From contig NZ_LT907842.1 in assembly GCF_900215245.1 (NCBI RefSeq), forward strand, positions 5,890,001 through 5,954,000: DNA of 64,000 bases. The letters are read 5' to 3'. Origin of the DNA: Pseudomonas fluorescens (GTDB lineage: Bacteria > Pseudomonadota > Gammaproteobacteria > Pseudomonadales > Pseudomonadaceae). A model generated the notes under the pieces. It did not search any database. It was not told where the DNA came from and worked only from the letters and a program-made list of their open reading frames with translations. The position numbers were made by a program, and so were the translations under genes. How positions within the stretch are numbered: position 1 is the first letter of the stretch; every line of letters begins with the position of its first letter. Positions 17,567 to 25,211 of this stretch are shown here, in pieces.

Positions 17567-19309
17567 ATGGCGATGTTCAAACGCAGCACCACGTCTGCGA
17601 AAGGCTTTGATTGGGCCGGTCTCGGCTGGCTGTTTCTGTTTTTCTGGTATTTCTCGGGAATCACCCAACTCCTGATCCAGCTGACCGGCACCTCCGGTTT
17701 CAGCGGTTTTCGTCAAGCCTTCTTCCTGAGTGCGTTCTGGCTCGCGCCGATGCTGCTCTTCCCGCGACGTACGCGCCTGCTTGCCGCCTTGATCGGCATC
17801 GTGCTGTGGGCCTGCTCCATGGCCAGCCTGGGTTATTTCTTCATCTACCAGCAGGAATTTTCCCAAAGCGTCATCTTCATCATGTTCGAGTCGAACATTT
17901 CTGAAGCGGGTGAATACGCGACCCAATACTTCGCCTGGTGGATTGTGCTGGCGTTTCTCGCCCATACCGCCATGGCGGTTTTCCTGTGGACGCGCCTGCG
18001 CCCGGTTTACCTGCCACGAGGCCAAGCGATGCTCGCGGCGACCGCCATCGTGCTGGCGGTGGTCGGTTACCCGCTGGTTAAACAGATTGCGACCAACCCG
18101 ACCATGGAACTGGCCATCGACGGCTTCGAGTCCCGTGTCGAGCCCGCCGTGCCATGGCAGATGATCGTCGCTTACCGCCGCTACACCGAACAGCTCAACA
18201 ACATGCAAGGCATGCTGACCAGCGCCAGCAAGATCCCGCCCTTGAAGAACCTCAAGGACACCATGGCCGGGCAGCCGGCTACCCTGGTGCTGGTGATCGG
18301 TGAATCCACCAACCGCCAGCGCATGAGCCTTTATGGCTACCCGCGCAACACCACACCGGAGCTGGACAAGCTGCGCGACCAACTGGCGGTGTTCAACAAC
18401 GTCATCACCCCACGCCCGTACACGATTGAAGCGCTTCAACAAGTGCTGACGTTCGCTGATGAAGAGAACCCGGACCTGTACCTCAAGACGCCGTCGATTG
18501 TCAGCGTGATGAAACAGGCCGGCTACAAGACCTACTGGATCACCAACCAGCAGACCATGACCAAGCGCAACACCATGCTTACGACCTTCTCCGAACAGGC
18601 CGACGAGCAGGTGTACCTTAATAACAACCGCAACCAGAACGCCCGCCAATACGACGGCGACGTACTCGCGCCGTTCGCCAAGGCCATGGCCGACCCCGCC
18701 GAGCGCAAATTCATCGTGGTGCATTTGCTCGGCACCCACATGAGCTACCAGTACCGCTACCCGCCGACCTTTGAGAAATTCACTGATCGCCAGGGCGTAC
18801 CGGCCGGCATCAGCGACGCCCAGCTGCCGATCTACAACAGCTACGACAACGCGGTGTTGTACAACGACTTCGTGGTGTCGAGCCTGATCAAGGATTACGC
18901 CAAGACCGACCCCAACGGCTTCCTGTTGTACCTTTCGGACCATGGCGAAGACGTCTACGACTCGGCGGGCCATAGCACCCTGGGACGTAACGAAGGCAAA
19001 CCCACCGCGCCGATGTACACCATCCCATTCATGGCCTACGCCTCACCGAAATGGCGCGAAACCCATGACTGGAGCTTCGCCGGCGACTTACAGCGCGCCT
19101 CCAGCAGCTCACAGCTGATTCACACCTGGGCTGATTTGGCGGGGTTGAGTTTTGATGAATGGGACCGCAGCAAAAGCCTGGTCAGCGACAGCTTCAAGCC
19201 GCGTCCGCTGATGATTGGCGATCCCTACATCGGCCAGAAAAAGGGCCTGATTGATTTCAGCCTGCTCAAGCCGAAGAGCACTGATACCACCGAGGTGGTG
19301 GTTAAGTGA
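17567..19309 (+). CDS. cptA: Phosphoethanolamine transferase CptA (LPS core modification)
   Basis: 580 residues from the ATG at 17567; the frame is open to 17501 but MAMFKRSTTSAKGF is the start typical of this family in Pseudomonas. About five N-terminal membrane helices (residues about 15-170) anchor a periplasmic sulfatase-fold domain (about 225-540). The nucleophile is Thr248 in VIGESTNRQRMSLYGYPRNTTP. Metal ligands are visible in YLSDHGEDVYD and in the GHST segment. The enzyme moves phosphoethanolamine from phosphatidylethanolamine to LPS, which affects sensitivity to cationic peptides and metals. Regulation by the ColRS two-component system is suggested by the site upstream. Confidence 0.92.
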   Translation: MAMFKRSTTSAKGFDWAGLGWLFLFFWYFSGITQLLIQLTGTSGFSGFRQAFFLSAFWLAPMLLFPRRTRLLAALIGIVLWACSMASLGYFFIYQQEFSQSVIFIMFESNISEAGEYATQYFAWWIVLAFLAHTAMAVFLWTRLRPVYLPRGQAMLAATAIVLAVVGYPLVKQIATNPTMELAIDGFESRVEPAVPWQMIVAYRRYTEQLNNMQGMLTSASKIPPLKNLKDTMAGQPATLVLVIGESTNRQRMSLYGYPRNTTPELDKLRDQLAVFNNVITPRPYTIEALQQVLTFADEENPDLYLKTPSIVSVMKQAGYKTYWITNQQTMTKRNTMLTTFSEQADEQVYLNNNRNQNARQYDGDVLAPFAKAMADPAERKFIVVHLLGTHMSYQYRYPPTFEKFTDRQGVPAGISDAQLPIYNSYDNAVLYNDFVVSSLIKDYAKTDPNGFLLYLSDHGEDVYDSAGHSTLGRNEGKPTAPMYTIPFMAYASPKWRETHDWSFAGDLQRASSSSQLIHTWADLAGLSFDEWDRSKSLVSDSFKPRPLMIGDPYIGQKKGLIDFSLLKPKSTDTTEVVVK

Positions 19310-19332
19310 TCACAGGCTCCGCGGCAAAAAGA

Positions 19333-19347
19333 TAACAATCATTCTCG
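19333..19347. promoter_or_regulatory. Fur box upstream of siderophore receptor
   Basis: TAACAATCATTCTCG fits the 7-1-7 Fur pattern TGATAATNATTATCA at 10 of 14 defined positions. It lies about 90 bp before the receptor ATG, so the receptor should be induced under iron limitation. Confidence 0.55.
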
Positions 19348-19435
19348 TTTAAGCCTAAAGTTCCACGCCTCCTTTCGTCTTTGAGCCAAGGCCTTCTCTT
19401 ATCGAGAAGGCCACAAAGACAAGGAGTCTGCCGCA

Positions 19436-21664
19436 ATGCTTGCACCTTTTACCCGCTCCATGACCTTCACCGTTGGCCTGTTCAGCGTGGTGCTGAGCCC
19501 GGAACTGCTGGCCGAAACCGACCCCGAACACACCGTGCTGGAGCTGGGCAGCACCCGCGTCACCGCCGAAGGCCTGGGTGCCACTACCGAGCACACCCAG
19601 GCCTACACCACCGGCTCGATGAGCACTGCCACTCGCCTGAACCTGTCCATCAAGGAAACCCCGCAATCCATCTCGGTGATCACCCGCCAGCAGCTGGATG
19701 ACTTCAACCTCAATACGCTGACCGACGCCCTGCGCCAGACCACAGGGGTAACGGTGCAGCACCTGGACTCGGATCGGGCGGGTTACTCATCCCGTGGCTA
19801 TTCGATCAACAACTTCCAGGTTGACGGCATGCTCAGCACCTTCGGGCGGATGAAGTCAGATGCCGACACCATCATTTACGACCGCATCGAGGTCGTACGC
19901 GGCGCCACAGGCCTGACCACCGGCGCGGGCGACCCTTCGGCCACGGTCAACATGATCCGCAAACGGCCTACTGCCGACTGGCAAGCCCGGACCGGCGTCA
20001 GCGCTGCCAGCCATGACAACTACTACAGCTACGTCGATGTGGGCGGCCCCCTGGCGTTCGATGGACGCCTGCGCGGGCGCACCGTACTGGCTTACCGTGA
20101 CAGCCAGTCCTATCGCGATAACTACGCGCTGCAACGGGAAGTGGGCTACGGCATTCTCGAAGGCGACCTGACGGACGACACCGTGATTTCCGCAGGTTTC
20201 GACTATCAGAACAAACATGTGCAAGGCACCTCCTGGGGCACCCTGCCCTATTGGAACAGCGACGGCAGCAAGGCGCGGCTCTCGCGCTCGGCAAACATGG
20301 CCACCGACTGGAGCTCCTGGCCGCTGAAAGACAAGACCACCTTCGCCTCCATCGACCACAAACTGTCCCCCGACTGGCGCCTGAAAGCCGCCTACACCCA
20401 TCGACAGAGCGACACTGATGGCAAGGTGTATTACGGCGGTGCCGGCTTCCCCAATCCGGATGGCAGCGGCATGAGTGCCTGGACCAACCAGATGGTCGGC
20501 ACGTCGAAAATGGACGTGGTGGATTTCAATCTCGCTGGCGCTTATTCATTGTTTGGACGCGAACATGAGCTGATGGTCGGGTACGGCGAGTCCGAACAGC
20601 GCGACACTTCGCCATTCCAGCGCTACACAACGCCTGCGGGCTACGAACACATCAACCAGTGGCAACACATGGGCGGCATCGTTAAATTCCCCGACCGCAC
20701 CACCGGCCTGAAGGGCGAGCACAGCCGTAAAAAACAGAAGGCGGGCTACCTCGCCACCCGCCTGAGCCTCACCGACCGACTGCACGCCGTGCTGGGAAGC
20801 CGCTATGGCAGCTGGGAAAGCGAAACGGTCTCGCCTGACTACAACAGCAATAATCAGCTGATCAACGCCAGTAAAACCAGCCAGACCCACAACGACATGT
20901 GGACGCCGTATGCCGGCGTGCTCTACGACCTAACACCCGAATACACCGTGTATGCCAGCTACACCGATATTTTCAACCCACAGGACGAACGCGACGCCAG
21001 CAAGAAGTACCTGGAGCCGGTGGTGGGCAGCAACTATGAGATCGGCCTCAAGGGCAGCCTGCTCAACGAGCGTCTCAACCTGGCCAGCGCTTATTTCTGG
21101 AGCACTCAGGATAACGTCGCCGAGCTCGATAACAGTGCACCGCCGGATCCAATCACACGCGAGCAATTCTACAAATCAGGCGGTAAAGGCAATAAGGTGC
21201 AAGGCTTTGAGGTGGAGGTATCGGGCGAAGTCATGCCGGACTGGAACCTTACCGCAGGCTACACCTATACCCACTCGCGCAATGGCGAGAAGCAGCGCGC
21301 CAACCGCAACCAGCCACTCAATCTGTTGAAGGTCTCGACGGCCTATCGCCTGCCGGGACAATGGCGTGGCTTGACGGTGGGTGGCGCGGTGAACTGGCAA
21401 AGCGATGCCTACGACGTTGCCCGGCGCCCGACAGGTGCGCGAGACGATAACGGCGACCTGATGACCGAAAGCGCCAAAATCACGCAACAGGCCTACACCG
21501 TCGTCAACCTGATGTCGCGCTACCAGTTCGACGAACATGTTTCGGCCTCAATCAACGTCAATAATCTATTTGATAAAAAATATTACGAACGCGTCGGCTT
21601 TTATAACGGCGTGTATTGGGGAGAACCGCGCTCCCTCACGCTGGCGCTGGACTGGCGGCTATAA
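19436..21664 (+). CDS. TonB-dependent siderophore receptor without signalling domain (FhuE/FpvA-like)
   Basis: 742 residues: signal peptide (1 to about 26), then immediately the plug domain (SIKETPQSISVITRQQLDDF at about 77-96, YSSRGYSINNFQVDGM at about 120-135, IYDRIEVVRGATGL at about 147-160) and a 22-strand-type barrel ending in LALDWRL with terminal Leu. There is no N-terminal STN domain, so it should transport without triggering an ECF sigma factor. The sequence resembles receptors for ferric coprogen/rhodotorulic acid and FpvA-type pyoverdine receptors. A Fur box lies upstream. The ligand cannot be determined from sequence; it may take up hydroxamate or foreign pyoverdine-type siderophores. 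Confidence 0.9.
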   Translation: MLAPFTRSMTFTVGLFSVVLSPELLAETDPEHTVLELGSTRVTAEGLGATTEHTQAYTTGSMSTATRLNLSIKETPQSISVITRQQLDDFNLNTLTDALRQTTGVTVQHLDSDRAGYSSRGYSINNFQVDGMLSTFGRMKSDADTIIYDRIEVVRGATGLTTGAGDPSATVNMIRKRPTADWQARTGVSAASHDNYYSYVDVGGPLAFDGRLRGRTVLAYRDSQSYRDNYALQREVGYGILEGDLTDDTVISAGFDYQNKHVQGTSWGTLPYWNSDGSKARLSRSANMATDWSSWPLKDKTTFASIDHKLSPDWRLKAAYTHRQSDTDGKVYYGGAGFPNPDGSGMSAWTNQMVGTSKMDVVDFNLAGAYSLFGREHELMVGYGESEQRDTSPFQRYTTPAGYEHINQWQHMGGIVKFPDRTTGLKGEHSRKKQKAGYLATRLSLTDRLHAVLGSRYGSWESETVSPDYNSNNQLINASKTSQTHNDMWTPYAGVLYDLTPEYTVYASYTDIFNPQDERDASKKYLEPVVGSNYEIGLKGSLLNERLNLASAYFWSTQDNVAELDNSAPPDPITREQFYKSGGKGNKVQGFEVEVSGEVMPDWNLTAGYTYTHSRNGEKQRANRNQPLNLLKVSTAYRLPGQWRGLTVGGAVNWQSDAYDVARRPTGARDDNGDLMTESAKITQQAYTVVNLMSRYQFDEHVSASINVNNLFDKKYYERVGFYNGVYWGEPRSLTLALDWRL

Positions 21665-21674
21665 CACCGAGCCC

Positions 21675-21698
21675 GAAGTTAACAAAAACGTTAACTTC
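21675..21698. repeat. Perfect inverted repeat downstream of receptor gene
   Basis: GAAGTTAAC and GTTAACTTC form a perfect 9-bp dyad around AAAAAC, 11 bases after the receptor stop. There is no following T tract. It could be a 3' stabilising hairpin or an operator for the next small gene. Confidence 0.5.
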
Positions 21699-21805
21699 AG
21701 GGCCGCACCACGTTAATTCCCACTTAATAAGCGAGCGCCATAGTCGCTTCACGAATCGGATCACGAAGCGATCAGACACTTCTTACTCTTAATGGGAATA
21801 CTGCC

Positions 21806-22027
21806 ATGAAACTCTCCACCTTGATGCTCGCCAGCTTGATGACCCTGACCTCCGCAGCCGCCTTTGCAGAAGGCGGCGCAGAGCGCTCGAAGGAGTTCTA
21901 TAACAACTTCACGTTTATGCAGCAGAAGACGCACGGCACAACGGATCAAACTGCGCTGGCCGACGGCAAGAATGTTAAGACTGGCACTGCCGATCAAACC
22001 AGTGCAGAGCAACGCCCCAATAGCTGA
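21806..22027 (+). CDS. Small secreted protein, 73 residues, function unknown
   Basis: MKLSTLMLASLMTLTSAAAFA is a textbook signal peptide. The mature part of about 52 residues is polar: ERSKEFYNNFTFMQQKTHGT, then TDQTALADGKN and a TADQTSAEQ repeat of the same TxDQT theme. It has no Cys or metal-binding His cluster. The gene is preceded by ATGGGAA before the ATG and followed by a strong terminator, so it can be its own transcript or the tail of the receptor transcript. Small periplasmic proteins with similar composition occur in Pseudomonas next to metal-responsive genes, but I cannot assign a family. Confidence 0.7.
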   Translation: MKLSTLMLASLMTLTSAAAFAEGGAERSKEFYNNFTFMQQKTHGTTDQTALADGKNVKTGTADQTSAEQRPNS

Positions 22028-22089
22028 TTTAATCGTTAGTTAATCCGCATGACCCTGTGCCATCCCGCTCCTTTGGCAAAGGTTAACTT

Positions 22090-22115
22090 GGCGCCATTTA
22101 ATGGCGCCTTTTTTT
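22090..22115 (+). terminator. Rho-independent terminator
   Basis: GGCGCCAT, a TTA loop and ATGGCGCC form a perfect 8-bp stem followed by seven T. It ends the transcript of the 73-residue secreted protein and faces the convergent GNAT gene. Confidence 0.9.
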
Positions 22116-22127
22116 GCATTTGATTTA

Positions 22128-22619
22128 TTAAAGCGGCTTACTCCAGAACAGCATACGCCCATGGGCGGGATCAAAAATCGAATCATCAAAACCGAACTTG
22201 CGGTATGCCGCTTGCGCTACATCATTGCCTTCAAGCACTTCCAGGGTGATCTTGCAGCAACCTCGCTGACGCGCGATCTCTTCGACCTTTTGCAACATCT
22301 TCTGGCTCAAGCCCAGGCCACGAAACTGATTCATCACCACCACGTCGTGCACGTTGATCAATGGACGGCAGGCGAACGTCGAGAACCCTTCAAAACAATT
22401 GACCAGCCCCGCCGGTTCACCACCGACAAACGCCAGTACGCTGAACGCGTGGGGGCGCTTGGCGAGTTCGGCCGGCAGTTGCTGCAACAGGTCAGCAGGC
22501 AACGTATGGCCGCCACCCATGGGGTCTTCAGCATAATGGTTGAGCACCAGGCCGATGGCCTCGGCGTGCACGGGGTTGGTGTAACTGGCTTGCAGTACCA
22601 GGATGTCTGGGGTGTCCAT
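22128..22619 (-). CDS. GNAT-family N-acetyltransferase
   Basis: 163 residues from the ATG at 22619, chosen because GAGGAAGGA lies directly upstream; a TTG twelve bases earlier would put the ribosome site inside the gene. The acetyl-CoA site is VHDVVVMNQFRGLGLSQKML (the Q/R-x-x-G-x-G/A loop reads FRGLGLS). The C-terminal NDVAQAAYRKFGF segment is typical of the fold. Substrate unknown: relatives act on amino acids, peptides or small amines. Stands alone, convergent with the secreted-protein gene. Confidence 0.88.
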   Translation of the reverse strand: MDTPDILVLQASYTNPVHAEAIGLVLNHYAEDPMGGGHTLPADLLQQLPAELAKRPHAFSVLAFVGGEPAGLVNCFEGFSTFACRPLINVHDVVVMNQFRGLGLSQKMLQKVEEIARQRGCCKITLEVLEGNDVAQAAYRKFGFDDSIFDPAHGRMLFWSKPL

Positions 22620-22767
22620 TTCCTTCCTCAATCACGACAACAAGGGAATCGGTTCCCTTTGAAGCGACGATTGTAAGCATGGACTCGGCCGCAGATGAAG
22701 GCGATTTACGACAAATACCTGACAGAAAGTACGCAGGTTGTGCACATAAAACGCTGTCATCCGTCTT

Positions 22768-23886
22768 TTAGGCGTTGCCCGATGCACCAAAGCGCTGCAA
22801 CTGCATCTCCTGCAAGCGGCTGAGGGTGCGGCGGAACGGAAACTCCAGGTAGCCTTCGGTGTAGAGACGCTCCAGCGGTACGCGGGCCTCAATGAACAAC
22901 GGCACCTTACGGTCGTAGCATTCGTCGACCAGGGCGATAAAGCGCCGCACACTGTCATCGTGCACCGACAGCTCAGGCAACTCGCGATCACCGGCCACCA
23001 CGCGCTGCGCAGCATCCTCAGTGCCACGGGCAATCCGGCCCGGGCGTTTTTGTGCGCTCAGGTTGGGGACGTCACCGAGCAGGATCGCCTTGAAGCGATC
23101 GCACAGCAACATGAAGTCCATCGCGGCCAGCGGTTGCTCGCACAGCTCCACGTAGCGACACCAGAGCACCGTGTCGCTGTACTGCACCGTCACAATCGAG
23201 CGGAAACCAACACTGATCGGCCCGCTGCCCAGCGCCTGCCCTTCGGTCAATTGTGTGAACACCGTGGCGAGCGCGTGCGGCTGGTCCACCCAATAGCGCT
23301 GCAGCCCCACACCGGGGTGCAAACGGTGGTCTTCACCGCCGTCTACCGCCACCACCTGCATGTGCTGCATGATCGCCTCGATACCCGGCAGGAAACGCTC
23401 GCGATTGAAACCACCGGCGTACAGCTGGTCGGGAGGCTGATTCGAGGTGCAGACCATCACCACTCCTTCTTCGAACATCACCTGGAACAGGCGGCCGAGA
23501 ATGATCGCGTCACCGATGTCATTGACGAACAACTCGTCGAAACACAGCACACGCACTTCCCGGCTGAGCTCCCGCGCCAAGGACTGCAAGGGGTCGTGGA
23601 TGCCGCTGAGCTGGAACAGACGCTGATGCACCCACCCCATGAAATGATGAAAATGCTGGCGCCGCGCAGGCACTCGCAGGCTTTGATAGAACTGGTCCAT
23701 CAACCAGGTTTTACCCCGACCGACCGGCCCCCAGAGGTAAACCCCGGGAATCGGCGAGCGCCCTTCGTGCAAGGCTTCATGGCAGGTTTGCAAGGCTTGC
23801 ACCGCACGGCGCTGAGCGTCGTCAGGCACAAACCCCTGCTGGGCGATGGCGTGTTGGTAGGCCGTGAGCGGCGATTCAAAAGTCAT
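22768..23886 (-). CDS. zapE: Cell division ATPase ZapE (AFG1-like)
   Basis: 372 residues, the usual length. Walker A GPVGRGKT lies at residues 53-60 and Walker B-like CFDELFVND near residue 116. The downstream CTSNQPPDQLY (sensor 1) and the C-terminal FIALVDECYDRKVPLFIEA segment are characteristic of ZapE/AFG1. ZapE associates with the Z ring during constriction in E. coli and is found throughout proteobacteria. Sixteen bases separate it from the NTF2-like gene upstream. Confidence 0.93.
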   Translation of the reverse strand: MTFESPLTAYQHAIAQQGFVPDDAQRRAVQALQTCHEALHEGRSPIPGVYLWGPVGRGKTWLMDQFYQSLRVPARRQHFHHFMGWVHQRLFQLSGIHDPLQSLARELSREVRVLCFDELFVNDIGDAIILGRLFQVMFEEGVVMVCTSNQPPDQLYAGGFNRERFLPGIEAIMQHMQVVAVDGGEDHRLHPGVGLQRYWVDQPHALATVFTQLTEGQALGSGPISVGFRSIVTVQYSDTVLWCRYVELCEQPLAAMDFMLLCDRFKAILLGDVPNLSAQKRPGRIARGTEDAAQRVVAGDRELPELSVHDDSVRRFIALVDECYDRKVPLFIEARVPLERLYTEGYLEFPFRRTLSRLQEMQLQRFGASGNA

Positions 23887-23901
23887 GCGTGCCAGTATGA
23901 C

Positions 23902-24237
23902 TTACACAGAGATATCCAGCCGTGAAATCTTGCCCTGCGCGTTCAGGCGAAAGGTGTAGCGCAACTCCAGCGGACTGCCCGGAAAATTCCCGGACACCAC
24001 GTTACTGACCAACACCTTGCCGGTGCGATGCTGCACCTTGATCACCTCGACCCTGGGCTGATAACGCCGCCCGGTGTCTTCCATCCAACGGGCGATGGCG
24101 GCCGTACCGACTTGATGCTGCCCTTCATCGAAGACGTTGGCATCCTCGGCGAAACAGTCGGTAATGGCCGAGGTATCACGGGTATTGGCCGCAGTGATAT
24201 ACGCCGCAATGGCGGGGGCCAATTCAGGCAGGGACAT
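23902..24237 (-). CDS. SnoaL/NTF2-like small protein
   Basis: 111 residues with the NTF2-like cone fold pattern: an N-terminal helix (LAPAIAAYITAANTRDTSAI), then DCFAEDANVFDEGQHQVGTAAIARWM, and terminal beta strands (LELRYTFRLNAQGKISRLDIS). Members include isomerases and hydrolases as well as many proteins of unknown role; no catalytic set can be named. AAGGAG lies just before the ATG. It is probably co-regulated with the WYL regulator that lies 52 bp upstream on the same strand. Confidence 0.8.
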   Translation of the reverse strand: MSLPELAPAIAAYITAANTRDTSAITDCFAEDANVFDEGQHQVGTAAIARWMEDTGRRYQPRVEVIKVQHRTGKVLVSNVVSGNFPGSPLELRYTFRLNAQGKISRLDISV

Positions 24238-24289
24238 GGCACAGCTCCTTTTTTAGCAATTTATGGCGTCATGCTAAGCCAGAGCTGTG

Positions 24290-25006
24290 TCAGTTTTTGT
24301 CAGGAGTAAAGGGCGCCGATTCATTCTGTTCCATCACCTTGCGCCACGCCCGTAACAGGTCGCTGCGCCGCCCCGGATAACGCGTCTCCTGGACCTCGGC
24401 GGCGGCCACCCGGTCGGTGCGAAAGGTGCGATAAGCACCGCGCAACTCGCACCACGCCACGATCACCCGCACCTCATTGAGAAAGCCCAGGGCCAGTGGC
24501 CAGATCAGCCGCTGGCTCTGGGTCTGGCTGGCGTCCGCGTACTCCATATGCAGTTTGGCTTGCTGCCGAATCGCCTCGCGAAACACGTTAAGCGGCACGC
24601 GGTTCTCCGGGTAGCCAAACCCGGGCGGCCCAGGCAGCAGCGTCGGATTACGCAGGGCTTCCTGCGCGGCAGGGTCGAGCACGTCGGCAATCTTCGCCAA
24701 AGCATTGGCGGCCGCACGGCTCAGCACGTCATCGCCACGCTGGTCCACGTAGCGCAACCCCAGCACGATCGCTTCGGTTTCCTCGGCATTGAGCATCAAT
24801 GGCGGCAGAAACAGGCCGCTGCGTAACACATACCCAACCCCTGCTTCGCCGAAAATCGGCGCGCCCAGTGCAGTCAATTCAGCAATATCACGGTACAGCG
24901 TGCGCTCGGACACCTCCAATTGAGCGGCCAATACGGCAGCGGTTACCGGGCGTTTTTTACCGCGCAGGGCCTGCAACAAGGTCAGTAAACGAGTGGTACG
25001 TGACAC
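24290..25006 (-). CDS. YafY-type WYL-domain transcriptional regulator
   Basis: 238 residues. The N-terminal winged helix-turn-helix (LLTLLQALRGKKRPVTAAVLAAQLEVSERTLYRDI, residues about 8-42) is of the DeoR/HTH-11 class. The middle (about 70-130) is the usual helical linker. The WYL domain (about 145-225) carries the RLIWPLALGFLNEVRVIVAWCELRGAYRTFRTDRV pattern. Regulators of this type often control a neighbouring small enzyme gene, here the NTF2-like protein. Ligand unknown. Confidence 0.88.
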   Translation of the reverse strand: MSRTTRLLTLLQALRGKKRPVTAAVLAAQLEVSERTLYRDIAELTALGAPIFGEAGVGYVLRSGLFLPPLMLNAEETEAIVLGLRYVDQRGDDVLSRAAANALAKIADVLDPAAQEALRNPTLLPGPPGFGYPENRVPLNVFREAIRQQAKLHMEYADASQTQSQRLIWPLALGFLNEVRVIVAWCELRGAYRTFRTDRVAAAEVQETRYPGRRSDLLRAWRKVMEQNESAPFTPDKN

Positions 25007-25170
25007 GTCGATCCCGCCGTAAAAGAAACAGTGCCGCAGCTTAGCAGAGCACCCTGTCAGAAAATGTCAGCAGCAAACACGCACTGCTGATGAAATGAAT
25101 GGCCGCGCCCCTACCGCTGGGCCAGGCAACACAGCATGAGTACCACGATGACCGGCGATTATCCGAGACG

Positions 25171-25200
25171 AAAAAAAACGGCCTGAACAGGCCGTTTTTT
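25171..25200. terminator. Bidirectional terminator after pepN
   Basis: AAAAAACGGCCT and AGGCCGTTTTTT form a 12-bp stem with GAAC loop, and the A run on the left gives a T tract for the minus-strand pepN transcript. It lies in the 205-bp gap between the WYL regulator and pepN; nothing else is seen there. Confidence 0.88.
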
Positions 25201-25211
25201 ATGGGCAGAAC

